Source: Limiplasma sp958448555 (GTDB lineage Bacteria; Bacillota; Clostridia; Christensenellales; Aristaeellaceae). Taken from it: a stretch of DNA of 64,000 bases. The notes under the pieces are model-generated. The model searched no databases. It had not been told where the DNA came from and saw only the letters and a list, made by a program, of their open reading frames with translations. The stretch's first letter is position 1. Every line of letters begins with the position of its first letter. The stretch is taken from assembly GCA_958448555.1 (NCBI GenBank), contig CAUDEL010000002.1, forward strand, positions 1 through 64,000, read 5' to 3'. Position numbers and translations under genes: made by a program. This document shows, in pieces, positions 33,401 through 43,025 of the stretch.

Positions 33401-36190
33401 TCAGTAGGCTCCCGCCATGGCCTGGGTCAGCATCGCCATGCCCGCGGCCACGTCCGCCGTGCCGGGATTGCTGCCGGAGAGGATGCTCTCCAGGGTGGCC
33501 GCCGCGCTCTGGATGGATGCATAGGCCGTGGAGGAGGTGTCCATGGAGCCCATCAGGTCGTAAGCGCTTTGCAGAAGCTGCCGGGCGTCGGGAATGAGGG
33601 CGTTTTCCATTCCCTGCGAACCGTCGCTATAGCCGCCGCCGTCCGCCCAGCCGCCGCCCGCGGCGCTTTCATAGCTGGTGTGCAGCGTACAATAGCCCAG
33701 GTTGCTCGCCGTGCCCAGATATTCGGCGATGACGGGTCCATACTGGCTGTCGCTGGCATAGAGGCTCAGGGGATGGCCGCTTGGGATGACCACCACGCCG
33801 GTGGTGGCGGTGCTCGGACAGTACTCCGTGGCGAGCATCCCGGTCTGGGCGCAGGTGACCACGGACTGGTGCATCTGGCAGGAGACGGTGGGGACGGTGG
33901 GCTCATACCAGTAATCGGTTACCACGCCGTAGCCCTTGCTGTCGTTGTAGCAGGCCTCGGTGGCGAGCTGGCCGCTCACGGCGCAGGTCGTTACCTTGAC
34001 CAGCCCCAGGTCCTCGGGGTTGGCCTCGATGATGTCGCGGTTCTCCAGCCCCTTGGCTTCATGGATCTTGGTCATGTAGCTCTTCCAGATGGGCAGCGCG
34101 CCGGAGCTGCCGGTTGTCTTGGAGGAAAGCGGCTTGTAGTTGTCATGGCCGACCCAGATGGAGCTGACATACCAGCCCGTCATGCCCACAAACGTGACGC
34201 CGCGCTGGTCGCTGTTGGTGCCGGTCTTGCCGGCGACGGTCTGCCCGCTGATCTTGGCGGCGGTGGCCGTGCCGCTGGAGACGACGTCCTTCATCATGTC
34301 CACGGCCATCCAGGCGGTGGAGGGACGGAACACCTGACGGCGCTCCTGCTGGGCGTGGCTGTCATAGACCACGTTTCCGGCGCTGTCGGAGATGCCCAGG
34401 AAGGAGATCGGCTCCTGATAGACGCCCCCGTTGCCGAGCACGCCGAAGGCCACGGCCAGCTGCACCGGGGTGATGCCGCTGGAGCCCAGGGAGAGGCCGA
34501 AGGGCGTTGCGTCGATGTTGTCGCGGTCCACACCCATGCGCATGAGGAAATCCACCGAACGGTCCACGCCCACCATGGTCAGGAGCGTCTGCGCCGCCGC
34601 GACGTTGTGGCTGCGCTTCATGCCGGTGCGCAGGGTCTCGGGGCCCACGTAGTCGCCTCCGCCGTAGTTCTTGGGCCAGGTGTCCTTGCCGTCCGAGCCG
34701 GTCCACCCGGTGATGGGCACGGGGATGTTGTAGACGATGCTGGCGGGGGAATAGCCCATCTCCAGGGCGGGCGCATAGACGGCGATGGGCTTGATGGCGG
34801 AGCCGACGGGCATCTTCATGTCCGTGGCGCGGTTAAGGGTCTTTCGGGCGGTAGGTCGCGTGCGCGAACCCACGATGGCCTTCAGCTCGCCCGTGCGGTA
34901 GTCCAAAACCACCGCCGCGGCCTGGGGCTGGATGATTTCGTCATAGGTGCCGTCGTAGTTGAGGGTGCGGTAGACCTTGTCGCTGGGGTCGCGCAAAGCG
35001 GGGTACTTGTCCCAGGTTTCCAGCGTTTCCTCCACGATTTCCTGAATCTCGGTGTCGATGGCCAGCGTGACATGATAGCCGCCGGTGCGCAGCTCGTTTT
35101 CCATCTTGCTGCGGTTTTCGCTGGTGTCCTCCAGGCCGTTGAGCTCAAGGAAGCAGTCCACGATGTCCTGCACGGCGTATTCCACGTAATGGGCGTATTG
35201 GTACATCCCGTCGCCCTCGGTGGTGGAGGTCTCCAGCACATGCGCCGTGGAGGGGTCCAGCGCCTCCTGGTACTGCTGCTGGGTGATGAACTCGTTTTCA
35301 TACATGCAGCGCAGCACATAATCCGTGCGATTGTTGGTAAGCGCCTTGTAGTCGGTGGTGTCGGAGGTGCGGGTGTAGAAGTTGCGGCGGGGATTATAGT
35401 AGTAAGGGTTGTTGGTCAGACCTGCGAGCATGGCGCACTCGCGCAGGGTCAGCTCACTCAGCTCCTTGCCGAAATACCCCTGCGCCGCCACCTGCACGCC
35501 GTAGTAGTTTTCGCCCAGGTAGATGGTGTTGAGGTAGTACTCCAGAATTTGCAGCTTGGTGTACTTGGTTTCCAGCTGCATGGCCAGGTAGGCCTCCTGG
35601 ATCTTGCGCTTGTAGCTGAGCTCGTTGCTCAGCACCGTGTTTTTGATGAGCTGCTGGGTGATGGTCGAGCCGCCCTGCTGGGTGCCGGAGACGAAGTTCT
35701 GGATAAAGGAGCCGATGATGCGCTTGATGTCGATGCCGTTGTGGGTATAAAAGCGCGCATCCTCCACGGCGACAAAAGCGTTGCGCAGATTCTCCGGCAT
35801 GAGGGAGATGTTGACCATGATGCGGTTCTCGGTGCCCTTGTAGTCGGTGATGACGTTGCCCTGCGCGTCGTAGAGAAAGCTGGTCTTGTCCTGGTCGTCC
35901 AAAAGGGCCAGGTCCAGCGTGGGCGCGGTTTCCATATAGCCCTTGGCAATGCCCACCACCGCGCCCGCCAGCGCCAGACCGCACAGCACGATCAGCAGCG
36001 CCGTCAGGCGCACAGCGTTGACCAGCACCGACAGCACAAAATTGGGCTTGGTCAGCCTGGGCTTAAATATGGTGCGTTTGCGGGGCGCCTCCTCCGGCAG
36101 GCTGTAGGCGACATCCTCCTCCCAGCCTTCCTCGTAAGGCTCGCCGCCGCTTTGCGCGTAGGGCTGATAGGGTTCGTTGGGATTGTACAA
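33401..36190 (-). CDS. ponA: Class A penicillin-binding protein (PBP1A type, bifunctional)
   Basis: A 929-residue membrane-anchored transglycosylase/transpeptidase that polymerises and cross-links peptidoglycan. A short cytoplasmic Pro/Tyr-rich N terminus precedes one membrane helix (about 53-85). The glycosyltransferase domain has catalytic Glu143 (VEDARFYTHNGID) and GGSTITQQLIKN. The transpeptidase domain has Ser464 in SAIK, Ser527-His-Asn529 and Lys655-Thr-Gly657. The last 200 residues form a Cys-containing extension with Gly/Ser-rich tail, not needed for catalysis. No ATG fits: TTG at 36190 lies just behind GGGAGGGAA. An extended -10 (TGTTATAAT, 36235-36230) is a likely promoter. Confidence 0.92.
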   Translation of the reverse strand: MYNPNEPYQPYAQSGGEPYEEGWEEDVAYSLPEEAPRKRTIFKPRLTKPNFVLSVLVNAVRLTALLIVLCGLALAGAVVGIAKGYMETAPTLDLALLDDQDKTSFLYDAQGNVITDYKGTENRIMVNISLMPENLRNAFVAVEDARFYTHNGIDIKRIIGSFIQNFVSGTQQGGSTITQQLIKNTVLSNELSYKRKIQEAYLAMQLETKYTKLQILEYYLNTIYLGENYYGVQVAAQGYFGKELSELTLRECAMLAGLTNNPYYYNPRRNFYTRTSDTTDYKALTNNRTDYVLRCMYENEFITQQQYQEALDPSTAHVLETSTTEGDGMYQYAHYVEYAVQDIVDCFLELNGLEDTSENRSKMENELRTGGYHVTLAIDTEIQEIVEETLETWDKYPALRDPSDKVYRTLNYDGTYDEIIQPQAAAVVLDYRTGELKAIVGSRTRPTARKTLNRATDMKMPVGSAIKPIAVYAPALEMGYSPASIVYNIPVPITGWTGSDGKDTWPKNYGGGDYVGPETLRTGMKRSHNVAAAQTLLTMVGVDRSVDFLMRMGVDRDNIDATPFGLSLGSSGITPVQLAVAFGVLGNGGVYQEPISFLGISDSAGNVVYDSHAQQERRQVFRPSTAWMAVDMMKDVVSSGTATAAKISGQTVAGKTGTNSDQRGVTFVGMTGWYVSSIWVGHDNYKPLSSKTTGSSGALPIWKSYMTKIHEAKGLENRDIIEANPEDLGLVKVTTCAVSGQLATEACYNDSKGYGVVTDYWYEPTVPTVSCQMHQSVVTCAQTGMLATEYCPSTATTGVVVIPSGHPLSLYASDSQYGPVIAEYLGTASNLGYCTLHTSYESAAGGGWADGGGYSDGSQGMENALIPDARQLLQSAYDLMGSMDTSSTAYASIQSAAATLESILSGSNPGTADVAAGMAMLTQAMAGAY

Positions 36191-36337
36191 GGCGTTCCCT
36201 CCCGAGAAACATTGGCGTTGCTCCGACCCATTATAACATACCCTGCCCGGCGGCGCCAGATAGGCGCTGTAACAATCGCGGGCCGGAGGGTTTTTTTCGA
36301 CCTCTTGCGCATACGCATGCAACGGGGAGGGATTGAA

Positions 36338-36994
36338 GTGACCGCGTGCGCGCACAGAAAACGGGGATGGCTTCGCTGGCTGCTCATCGCGGGGCTGCTG
36401 CTGGCGGCGGGTCTGATCGCCATGGAACAGAACCTCAGCCAGACCATGCTGGACATGGCCTTCGCCCGCGCCTATTCGATGGCGGTGGAGACCATCAACC
36501 GCGCGGTGAAGGAGGTGACGGCCCAGGGCATTACCTACGAGGAGCTCATTGACGCGCAGACCGACGCGCAGGGCCGCATATCCATGCTCAGGGCCAACAC
36601 CATGCGCATGAACGAGCTGGCCGCCCGGACCGCGCTGCTGGCGGAGGAGGAGCTCAACAGCGCGGAAAACCAGTTTGTGGAAATTCCGCTGGGCGCCGCG
36701 CTGGGCGTGCGCTTCCTGTCGGGCTTCGGCCCCAGGCTGGAGGTACAGATCCTGCCGGTGGGCGCGGTGCATACCAGCTTCGATACCGAGTTTGAAACCG
36801 CGGGAATCAACCAGACCCGCCACAAGATCTTTCTCAACCTGCGCGCCACGGTCAGCCTCATCGTTCCCACGGGCTCGCAGCTTGTGGAGGTTACCAGCAC
36901 CGTCCCCATCGCCGAAAGCATCATCGTAGGCGAGGTGCCGGACAGCTTTGTGGACGTCAACAACGAGGAGGATATGCTCGACCTCATCCCCTGA
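36338..36994 (+). CDS. yunB: Sporulation protein YunB
   Basis: A 218-residue YunB-family protein with one N-terminal membrane helix (about 7-27, WLLIAGLLLAAGLIAMEQ) and an extracytoplasmic domain: AYSMAVETINRAVKEVTAQGITYEEL, an IPLGAALG turn, and a C-terminal RHKIFLNLRATVSLIVPTG strand region. In Bacillus yunB is sigma-E-controlled and needed for efficient spore formation; the biochemical role is unknown. A GTG start at 36338 is chosen because GGGGAGGG lies seven bases upstream; an in-frame ATG at 36317 has no RBS. It is divergent from the PBP gene. Confidence 0.82.
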   Translation: MTACAHRKRGWLRWLLIAGLLLAAGLIAMEQNLSQTMLDMAFARAYSMAVETINRAVKEVTAQGITYEELIDAQTDAQGRISMLRANTMRMNELAARTALLAEEELNSAENQFVEIPLGAALGVRFLSGFGPRLEVQILPVGAVHTSFDTEFETAGINQTRHKIFLNLRATVSLIVPTGSQLVEVTSTVPIAESIIVGEVPDSFVDVNNEEDMLDLIP

Positions 36995-37059
36995 GGCGGC
37001 AGGAAAACGGGCGCGCGCCGCGTTTTATGGGCGCGCACGCCCGGAAATGGCCGCGGCGC

Positions 37060-37088
37060 TTGACAGCCGGACGCTTTTGCAATAAAAT
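37060..37088 (+). promoter_or_regulatory. Sigma-A promoter of the membrane repeat protein
   Basis: TTGACA (37060-37065), a 17-base spacer and TAAAAT (37083-37088), leaving a leader of about 135 bases before the start at 37230. The leader has no obvious gene. Confidence 0.65.
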
Positions 37089-37229
37089 ATCATCGAAGAA
37101 CCATAGAATTTCCAATGCGTACGGAATCGTCGGGCCGCCGGATGGAAAGAATGACCATGGGCGCGTCCGTATCAATAAGCCGTCGGCTTGCCGAAGGGAG
37201 GAAGGGCGGAGTATTCCACCCGATATTAC

Positions 37230-39545
37230 ATGATGAAACGCAAGGGACTTTTTCTGTGCCTGGCAGTTGCAGCGCTTGTGCTGCTTCTTGGGGTTGCCTC
37301 CGCGGCGGAGACGGACCCCATCGTATGCAGCATGGAGCTCGACCCCAACAAGCTGACAGGTCCCGGTACGGTCAATGTCACCATCACCATCTCCAACTCC
37401 GGCGATACCGATATGAAGGACCCGGTCGTGCTCTACGACCCCGCGGCGCAGATCGTCTCCGACTTCGGAACCAACGGCGCGGTTATGCTCAAGGCGGGCG
37501 AGAGCGCGACCTGGACGGGGACCTACGACGTCAGCGAACGCACGCTGGAAAACGGGTCCGTGGTTTATTATGTCAAATATACCCTCTACAAGGACAGCGG
37601 CGAAGCCGTTGACCAGAGCCAGCCGATCCGTCAGCAGATCTCCCTGCAGACGGCGCAGACGGATATCGAGGTCAAACGCACCATCAGCCCCACCGTCGCC
37701 GGTGAGGACCAGGAGGTGGTGGTGCGCTATGACATTACCAACAGCGGCACCGTGACCCTCACGGATGTCACCATCCAGGAAAACAAGGACATTCACAAAG
37801 AGAAGCAGACCATCCCCGAGCTGGAGCCCGGAAAGACCGCCGAGGTCCGCTATACCGTCACCATGGGCAAAAAGGACCTCACCAGCGGCGCCACCATCAC
37901 CTACAAGTCCGAAACCGAAAGCAAGACGCAGACCTATACCGTCGAAAACCAGACCATCGCCTACGGCGAATCCTCCCTGACGGCCAAGCTGAGCAGCAAC
38001 GTCAAGGGCGTGGTGGAAAACGGCACCGTCACCCTCTCCCTGGAGTTGAAAAACACCGGCAGCGTCGATTACAGCGACCTGCGCGTGAGCGATCCCTCGC
38101 TGGGCGACGTCTTTACCAACCAGCAGCTCAAGGCCGGCCAAAGCCTTACGCTGGAAAAGGAGATCACCGTTCCCGTCACGGCGGAGTACCAGTTTACCGT
38201 GACCGCCACCGACGAGGGCGGGACGGAGATGTCGGTGATGACCGAGCCGCTGACCGTGACCGCCGTTGCGCCCGAGGATGCGCTCAACCTTACCGTGACC
38301 GCCACGGCGGACCGCACCGAGGTTTTTGAACAGCCGGGCCTGGTCCGCTTCACCGTGGACATCGTCAACGACAGCCAGGTGGAGGCCAAAAATGTGGTGG
38401 TCTCCCACGGCGATACGCAGATCTATACCTTTGCCAGCATTCCCGCCGGCGAATCGCGGACGCTTTCGCGCGACACGGCGCTGTCCATGGCGGGCAAGTT
38501 CCGCTTTACCGTGATGGCCGAGGACCCGCTGGAGAGCAAGCTGACGTTTGAAAGCAACGAAATCCAGATCGCCTTCTCCGTTCCCACGCCCGCTCCCGCT
38601 ACGCCCACCCCGCCGCCCGAGCCCACGCCCGATCCCACCTTCAGCCCCGCTACGGTTCCCCCCATCACCGATCCCAGCGTGGGCAGGGTGCCCAAGGTCA
38701 TCCAAAGCGTGCTGCTGCCGGTGATTGTTGTGGCAGGCCTCCTGCTGGCGGCCTCGTGCGTGCTGCTCATCATCGCCACCAAGCGCAGGGCGGACCAGCG
38801 CAAGGCCAGCAAATCCGCGATCGACCAGCTTGAGCGCGCAAAGCGGCGCGACTATGTGACGCCCGCCGAGGAGGAAGAGCCGCCGCAGCCCACCGAGGAG
38901 GTCACCGTCAACTCCACGGCCCTGGACGAGGAAGGCGAGGAGGACCTCGAGCTTCCGCATCTCAAATACGCGCGCAGCGCGGCGCCTGTTCCCGTGGAGA
39001 AGGACGAGGAGGGCTATTCCGCCATCGGCGGCGGGTTCTACGACGAGGACATGGCCACCGTCGCGCCTCAGGCATCCCAAGACGGGCAGGAAGAAAAGGA
39101 CGATGCGCCTGCTGCGGAGGATGATCGGATGGTCTATGGCTCGCCCGAGGACGATGGCGCGTCGGAGACATATGATGATGCCGCGGACACCTACGACGAC
39201 GGCACGGGCTACGATGCCGCGGACGCCTACGACGACGGCACGGGTTACGACGCCGCGGACGCTTACGACGACGGCACGGGCTACGACGCCGCGGACGCCT
39301 ACGACGACGGCACGGGCTATGGTGCCGCCACATACGAGGACCTGACCTATGACGGCACGTATGACGGCTATGGGGAGGACGCCTATTCCGCCGGGGATGA
39401 GGAAGCGGACGGCGTGGATGGCCATGTGCCCGATGACCGGGAGACTGACCCGAAGCAGGCCTATGACGACAGCGCTTTCCGGCGTCCCGCCGGGGAGCCT
39501 GCGCCGACCGGCCGCCGGCGCCGCAGCCGCCAGTTTGGTTCCTGA
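37230..39545 (+). CDS. Membrane-anchored protein with extracellular Ig/CARDB-like repeats and an acidic Tyr/Asp repeat tail
   Basis: A 771-residue protein. A signal peptide (about 1-27) leads into four or five beta-sandwich domains of CARDB/DUF11 type (about 28-455), seen as repeated NTGS/NSGT, GESATW/GQSLTLEKE turns. A Pro/Thr wall-spanning stretch (about 456-485) leads to one membrane helix (about 489-514, VIQSVLLPVIVVAGLLLAA) with a KRR stop. The 250-residue tail is very acidic and ends with four near-identical 12-residue units of the type DAADAYDDGTGY (39177-39320), then an Arg-rich end. The tail should be cytoplasmic. The start is uncertain (37230 or 37233, RBS poorly spaced). Function unknown; a surface sensor or adhesion scaffold is conceivable. 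Confidence 0.65.
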   Translation: MMKRKGLFLCLAVAALVLLLGVASAAETDPIVCSMELDPNKLTGPGTVNVTITISNSGDTDMKDPVVLYDPAAQIVSDFGTNGAVMLKAGESATWTGTYDVSERTLENGSVVYYVKYTLYKDSGEAVDQSQPIRQQISLQTAQTDIEVKRTISPTVAGEDQEVVVRYDITNSGTVTLTDVTIQENKDIHKEKQTIPELEPGKTAEVRYTVTMGKKDLTSGATITYKSETESKTQTYTVENQTIAYGESSLTAKLSSNVKGVVENGTVTLSLELKNTGSVDYSDLRVSDPSLGDVFTNQQLKAGQSLTLEKEITVPVTAEYQFTVTATDEGGTEMSVMTEPLTVTAVAPEDALNLTVTATADRTEVFEQPGLVRFTVDIVNDSQVEAKNVVVSHGDTQIYTFASIPAGESRTLSRDTALSMAGKFRFTVMAEDPLESKLTFESNEIQIAFSVPTPAPATPTPPPEPTPDPTFSPATVPPITDPSVGRVPKVIQSVLLPVIVVAGLLLAASCVLLIIATKRRADQRKASKSAIDQLERAKRRDYVTPAEEEEPPQPTEEVTVNSTALDEEGEEDLELPHLKYARSAAPVPVEKDEEGYSAIGGGFYDEDMATVAPQASQDGQEEKDDAPAAEDDRMVYGSPEDDGASETYDDAADTYDDGTGYDAADAYDDGTGYDAADAYDDGTGYDAADAYDDGTGYGAATYEDLTYDGTYDGYGEDAYSAGDEEADGVDGHVPDDRETDPKQAYDDSAFRRPAGEPAPTGRRRRSRQFGS
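39177..39320 (+). repeat. Four tandem 36-bp repeats inside the membrane protein gene
   Basis: Units begin at 39177, 39213, 39249 and 39285. Each codes DAAD(A/T)YDDGTGY with only a few base changes, so copy number is likely to vary between strains without a frame change. Confidence 0.85.
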
Positions 39546-39555
39546 TGCAGCTGTG

Positions 39556-39590
39556 AGGGCCGCTTCGCCATAAGGCGGGGCGGCCCTTTA
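39556..39590 (+). terminator. Likely terminator
   Basis: AGGGCCGC (39556-39563) pairs with GCGGCCCT (39580-39587), followed by TTA; the T-run is short. Confidence 0.45.
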
Positions 39591-39604
39591 AAATGCCCGG
39601 GAGC

Positions 39605-39633
39605 TTGAAAACAGGCTGGAAATCGGGTATAAT
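39605..39633 (+). promoter_or_regulatory. Sigma-A promoter of the DUF2461 gene
   Basis: TTGAAA (39605-39610), a 17-base spacer and TATAAT (39628-39633), 26 bases before the ATG at 39660. Confidence 0.65.
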
Positions 39634-39659
39634 ACTGGGCGAAAGGATGAGGAATACGC

Positions 39660-40355
39660 ATGTTTCCGGGCTTCCCTGAAGAAACGATCCGTTTTTTTCT
39701 GGATCTGCGCTTTCATAATGAAACGCCGTGGTTTCACCAGCATCGCGCGGAATATGAGGCTTACGTGCGCGAGCCGTTTCGCGCCTTTATCGAGGCGATG
39801 GCCCCCACGGTGCTGAGCATTGCCGGCGATATGGAAACGCGGCCCGGCAAGTGCCTTGCGCGCATTAACCGCGATATCCGCTTTACCCGCGACAAATCCC
39901 CCTACCGCGATCATATGTGGCTGCTGTTTCGCCGCTCGGGCGAGGCGCGCGAACACTCCGTGATGTACTGGTTCGAGCTTTCGCCTGAGGTCGTGGAGTG
40001 GGGCGTGGGCTTCTGGGGCTACAACCGTCCGGCTATGGACGCGCTGCGCCGGCGCATGCTCAAAAAGCCCGCCGAGGTGCGGCGGGCGCTGAGGCAAAGC
40101 GGCGTCCCGGATGAATCGCTGCTCATGTACGGGGACCGCTATCGAAACATGAAACCTCCGGCGGGCATGCCCGCCGATCTGGCGATGCTCTATCCCTGCA
40201 AGGAGATCTACGTCAAGCGCGTGGGCGTTCCGCTGGGAGAGAGCTACCGCCCGACAATCGCCGAACGGGTTGCGGAGGATTTTCTGCGCCTCAAACCTCT
40301 CTACCTGCTGCTTCGGCAGGCTGCGGACGAGGGCATGGCAAAGCTGGATGCATAG
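39660..40355 (+). CDS. DUF2461 family protein
   Basis: A 231-residue cytoplasmic protein of the DUF2461/TIGR02453 family. Typical features: an N-terminal FFLDLRFHNETPWFHQHRAEY, the RINRDIRFTRDKSPYRDHMW core, and a YVKRVGVPLGESY near the end. No activity is established for the family. The ATG follows AAGGATGAGG. It may be cotranscribed with the phosphohexomutase gene 17 bases downstream. Confidence 0.85.
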   Translation: MFPGFPEETIRFFLDLRFHNETPWFHQHRAEYEAYVREPFRAFIEAMAPTVLSIAGDMETRPGKCLARINRDIRFTRDKSPYRDHMWLLFRRSGEAREHSVMYWFELSPEVVEWGVGFWGYNRPAMDALRRRMLKKPAEVRRALRQSGVPDESLLMYGDRYRNMKPPAGMPADLAMLYPCKEIYVKRVGVPLGESYRPTIAERVAEDFLRLKPLYLLLRQAADEGMAKLDA

Positions 40356-40372
40356 ACAAGGAGCGTGACAAA

Positions 40373-41878
40373 ATGGATTACCGAAAGCTCAAAAGCGGGT
40401 CCGACGTGCGCGGGGTGGCCGTGGGCGACGGCGCGACCCTGACGGCGGACGTGGCCAAAACCCTGGGCATGGCCTTTGCGCGCTACGTGGCCCAAAAGGC
40501 CGGCAAGCCCATCGAGAGCGTCAGCGTGGCGCTGGGGCGCGACAGCCGCGTCTCCGGTCCGCAGCTGCTGGCCGCCGCCGCGGAGGGCATCGCTTCGGCG
40601 GGCGCGAAGGCGGTCGATTATGGCATGTGCACCACGCCCGCCATGTATATGGCCATTCTGACCGACGGCTTCCGCCCGGATGGCTCCATCATGGTCACGG
40701 CCAGCCATCATCCCTGGCAACTTAACGGCCTAAAGTTCTTCACCACCGGGGGCGGCCTTGGGTTCCATGAGCTGGACGAGGTGCTGGACATGGCGCAGAG
40801 CCTGGAGAAGGAACCGCCGCGCGCCACGGGCGAGATCGTCAGCACGCCGTTTTTGCCCACGTACCAGAACCATCTCAAGCAGCTCATCATCAACGGCGTG
40901 GACCCCGAGGTCCAAAAGCCGCTTCTGGGCCTGCATGTGGTGGTGGATGCCGGCAACGGCGCGGGCGGCTTCTATGCCGACATGCTCAGGGAGCTGGGCG
41001 CGTGGATCGAAGGCAGCCAGTTTTTGGAGCCGGACGGGCATTTCCCCAACCACATTCCCAACCCTGAGAACAAAGAAGCCATGGCTTCGATCTCTGCGGC
41101 GGTCAAGCGCTCGGAGGCCGATCTGGGCGTGATCTTTGACGCCGACTGCGACCGCGCGGCCATCGTGGATCATACGGGCAAGGAGATCAACCGAAATCGC
41201 CTCATTGCGCTCATCAGCGCCATTTTGCTCGAGGAGGCGCCCGGCGCCACCATCGTGACCGACTCGGTCACATCCTCCGGCCTTTCGGATTTCATCCGGG
41301 AATGGGGCGGCGAGCATTACCGCTACAAGCGCGGCTACCGAAACGTCATCGACGAGGCCGTGCGCCTCAATCAGGCGGGCATCGACTGCCCGCTCGCCAT
41401 CGAGACGAGCGGGCACGCCGCCCTGCGGGACAACCATTTCCTGGATGACGGCATGTACCTGGTGACGGTGCTGCTCATCAAGGCCATGCAGATGAAGCAG
41501 CAGGGCAAGGACCTCAGCTCCCTCCTGGACGGCCTGCGCGAGCCCGTGGAGAGCACGGAGATCCGCCTGCCGGTCACCTGCGAGGATTTTGCCGCCGCCG
41601 CCCGCCAAATCATCGAGTATGTGCTGGACTACGCCAGCAGCCACGAGGGCTGGCACGTGGCTCCCGACAACCGCGAGGGCGTTCGCATCTCCTTTGACAT
41701 CAACGGGGAGCTTGGCAGCGCCTGGTTTTTGCTTCGCCTGAGCGTGCACGATCCCGTCATGCCCCTCAACGCCGAAAGCGACGTACCCGGCGGGGTCAAG
41801 GCGGTGCTTGGCAAGCTCTATGAGGCGCTCAGCGGCCAGCAGGACGTGGATCTCTCGCCCCTTAAGGCTGCGCTCTAA
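40373..41878 (+). CDS. Phosphomannomutase/phosphoglucomutase
   Basis: A 501-residue alpha-D-phosphohexomutase that interconverts hexose 6- and 1-phosphates for glycan precursor or glycogen metabolism. The phosphoserine lies in VTASHHPWQLNG, the metal loop is DADCDRAAIVD, and the sugar-binding ETSGHAALRDNHFLDDG and a C-terminal phosphate loop (PDNREGVRI) are present. The active-site motif has HH where most members have HN. Stop overlaps the convergent GH18 gene by 17 bases. Glucose versus mannose specificity cannot be read off. Confidence 0.88.
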   Translation: MDYRKLKSGSDVRGVAVGDGATLTADVAKTLGMAFARYVAQKAGKPIESVSVALGRDSRVSGPQLLAAAAEGIASAGAKAVDYGMCTTPAMYMAILTDGFRPDGSIMVTASHHPWQLNGLKFFTTGGGLGFHELDEVLDMAQSLEKEPPRATGEIVSTPFLPTYQNHLKQLIINGVDPEVQKPLLGLHVVVDAGNGAGGFYADMLRELGAWIEGSQFLEPDGHFPNHIPNPENKEAMASISAAVKRSEADLGVIFDADCDRAAIVDHTGKEINRNRLIALISAILLEEAPGATIVTDSVTSSGLSDFIREWGGEHYRYKRGYRNVIDEAVRLNQAGIDCPLAIETSGHAALRDNHFLDDGMYLVTVLLIKAMQMKQQGKDLSSLLDGLREPVESTEIRLPVTCEDFAAAARQIIEYVLDYASSHEGWHVAPDNREGVRISFDINGELGSAWFLLRLSVHDPVMPLNAESDVPGGVKAVLGKLYEALSGQQDVDLSPLKAAL

Positions 41879-43025
41879 AGGAACCGTCGAGGCTGCGGGA
41901 CATGGCAGCCAGGAGTTCGCCGCTGGAATCGCCGCCATATTCCCAGCACATCAGCCCCATCAGGTCGTTTTCCATGACATAGGCGCCTTTGTGATAGATG
42001 GAGACCGGGTCGTCGTAGGTCCAAAACGTCAAGCCGTCCGTCGCATAAGGCGCCTTTGCCTGTTCGTCAAAGCCTGTCTTCGCATGGGCGAGCACCTCCT
42101 TTAGCCGGTCGTAGGTGAGGGATTTGCCCGTGCTGGAGGCCGGGGTCCAGAGAGGATCCTCGGAGCCGCTTTTGAGGGTGAAGCTGCGCCCGTAAAATGC
42201 CGCGCCGATCATGATTTTGTCGCGGGGGATGCCGGCATCGACATAGCTGCGCACGGCCAGGTCCGTGCTGTGCGCATAGCCTTGCGAGGAGGTATAAAGC
42301 GGCGTGTGGTGGCTGGCAATGCTCTGGGCCTGAAGATCATAGGTCATCAGGTTGACCTGGTCCGCCAGCGCGCCGATGGAAGGCACATCCAGATTGCGGA
42401 TATGCGAGGGGTCGCCGCCCAGGGCGACGGCCAGCATGCGGGGCTTTCCGTCCTGGGCGGTCAGGCGGTCCAGTTCCTCGCGCAGGTCTTTGAGCAGCAG
42501 GATGAAGTTCTTTCCGTCGCTGGGGCTGGAGGCGATGCCCGCGGCCGAGGAACCGGGGTATTCCCAGTCGATGTCCACGCCCAGAAACCCGTGCCGCTCC
42601 ATGAGCACCAGCGTGCTGTCCACAAAGCGTCTGCGGCCGTCCGCGGTGGAAGCGGCCTGCGAAAACCCGTCCGCGCCCCAGCCGCCGATGGCCAGGACCG
42701 GCAGGATATGCGGATGTTTCTCCACATAGCGCTTGAACGTGTCGATGCCCTGCCAGTGGCTGCCGGTGACTTCGCCGTTTTTGATGAGCGCGAAGGAGTA
42801 GTTGAGCTGGTCGAGATGCTTAGCGTCGCTGTCGCGCAGCTCAAGGCCCGCACGATCGTAGACGTAGGCCGCGGTACGCTTGCCGCCGGAGGCGGCCGCA
42901 AAGGCCTCGGTTGCTTGAAAGGGGGCGGGGGAGGCCTGTATGCCTGTTCCCAGCCACATCAGCGACGCCAGCGCCAGGCTTCGCAGCGCAAACCGCCGCC
43001 TCGGGCGCAGGGAGAATCGTTTCAT
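41862..43025 (-). CDS. Exported glycoside hydrolase family 18 protein (chitinase / spore cortex N-acetylglucosaminidase type)
   Basis: A 387-residue secreted GH18 barrel. A basic, hydrophobic signal segment (about 1-42) precedes the enzyme. The catalytic DxDxE motif is GVDIDWEYP with Asp151, Asp153 and Glu155; LMTYDLQAQ and the final LMCWEYGGD strand are also typical. No LysM or carbohydrate-binding domain is attached, unlike SleL/YaaH. Targets may be peptidoglycan or chitin-like polymers. ATG at 43025 has AAAGGAG upstream on the minus strand. It overlaps the convergent phosphohexomutase gene tail to tail. Confidence 0.88.
   Translation of the reverse strand: MKRFSLRPRRRFALRSLALASLMWLGTGIQASPAPFQATEAFAAASGGKRTAAYVYDRAGLELRDSDAKHLDQLNYSFALIKNGEVTGSHWQGIDTFKRYVEKHPHILPVLAIGGWGADGFSQAASTADGRRRFVDSTLVLMERHGFLGVDIDWEYPGSSAAGIASSPSDGKNFILLLKDLREELDRLTAQDGKPRMLAVALGGDPSHIRNLDVPSIGALADQVNLMTYDLQAQSIASHHTPLYTSSQGYAHSTDLAVRSYVDAGIPRDKIMIGAAFYGRSFTLKSGSEDPLWTPASSTGKSLTYDRLKEVLAHAKTGFDEQAKAPYATDGLTFWTYDDPVSIYHKGAYVMENDLMGLMCWEYGGDSSGELLAAMSRSLDGSFRAQP

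Noticed and set aside
33371..36337. Long plus-strand frame over the PBP gene (first part of a 1207-residue frame)
   Set aside because: It is the antisense of a complete class A PBP with all catalytic motifs; only its last 218 codons (YunB) are real.
36317..36337. ATG 36317 as YunB start
   Set aside because: No RBS upstream; GTG 36338 has GGGGAGGG at the right distance.
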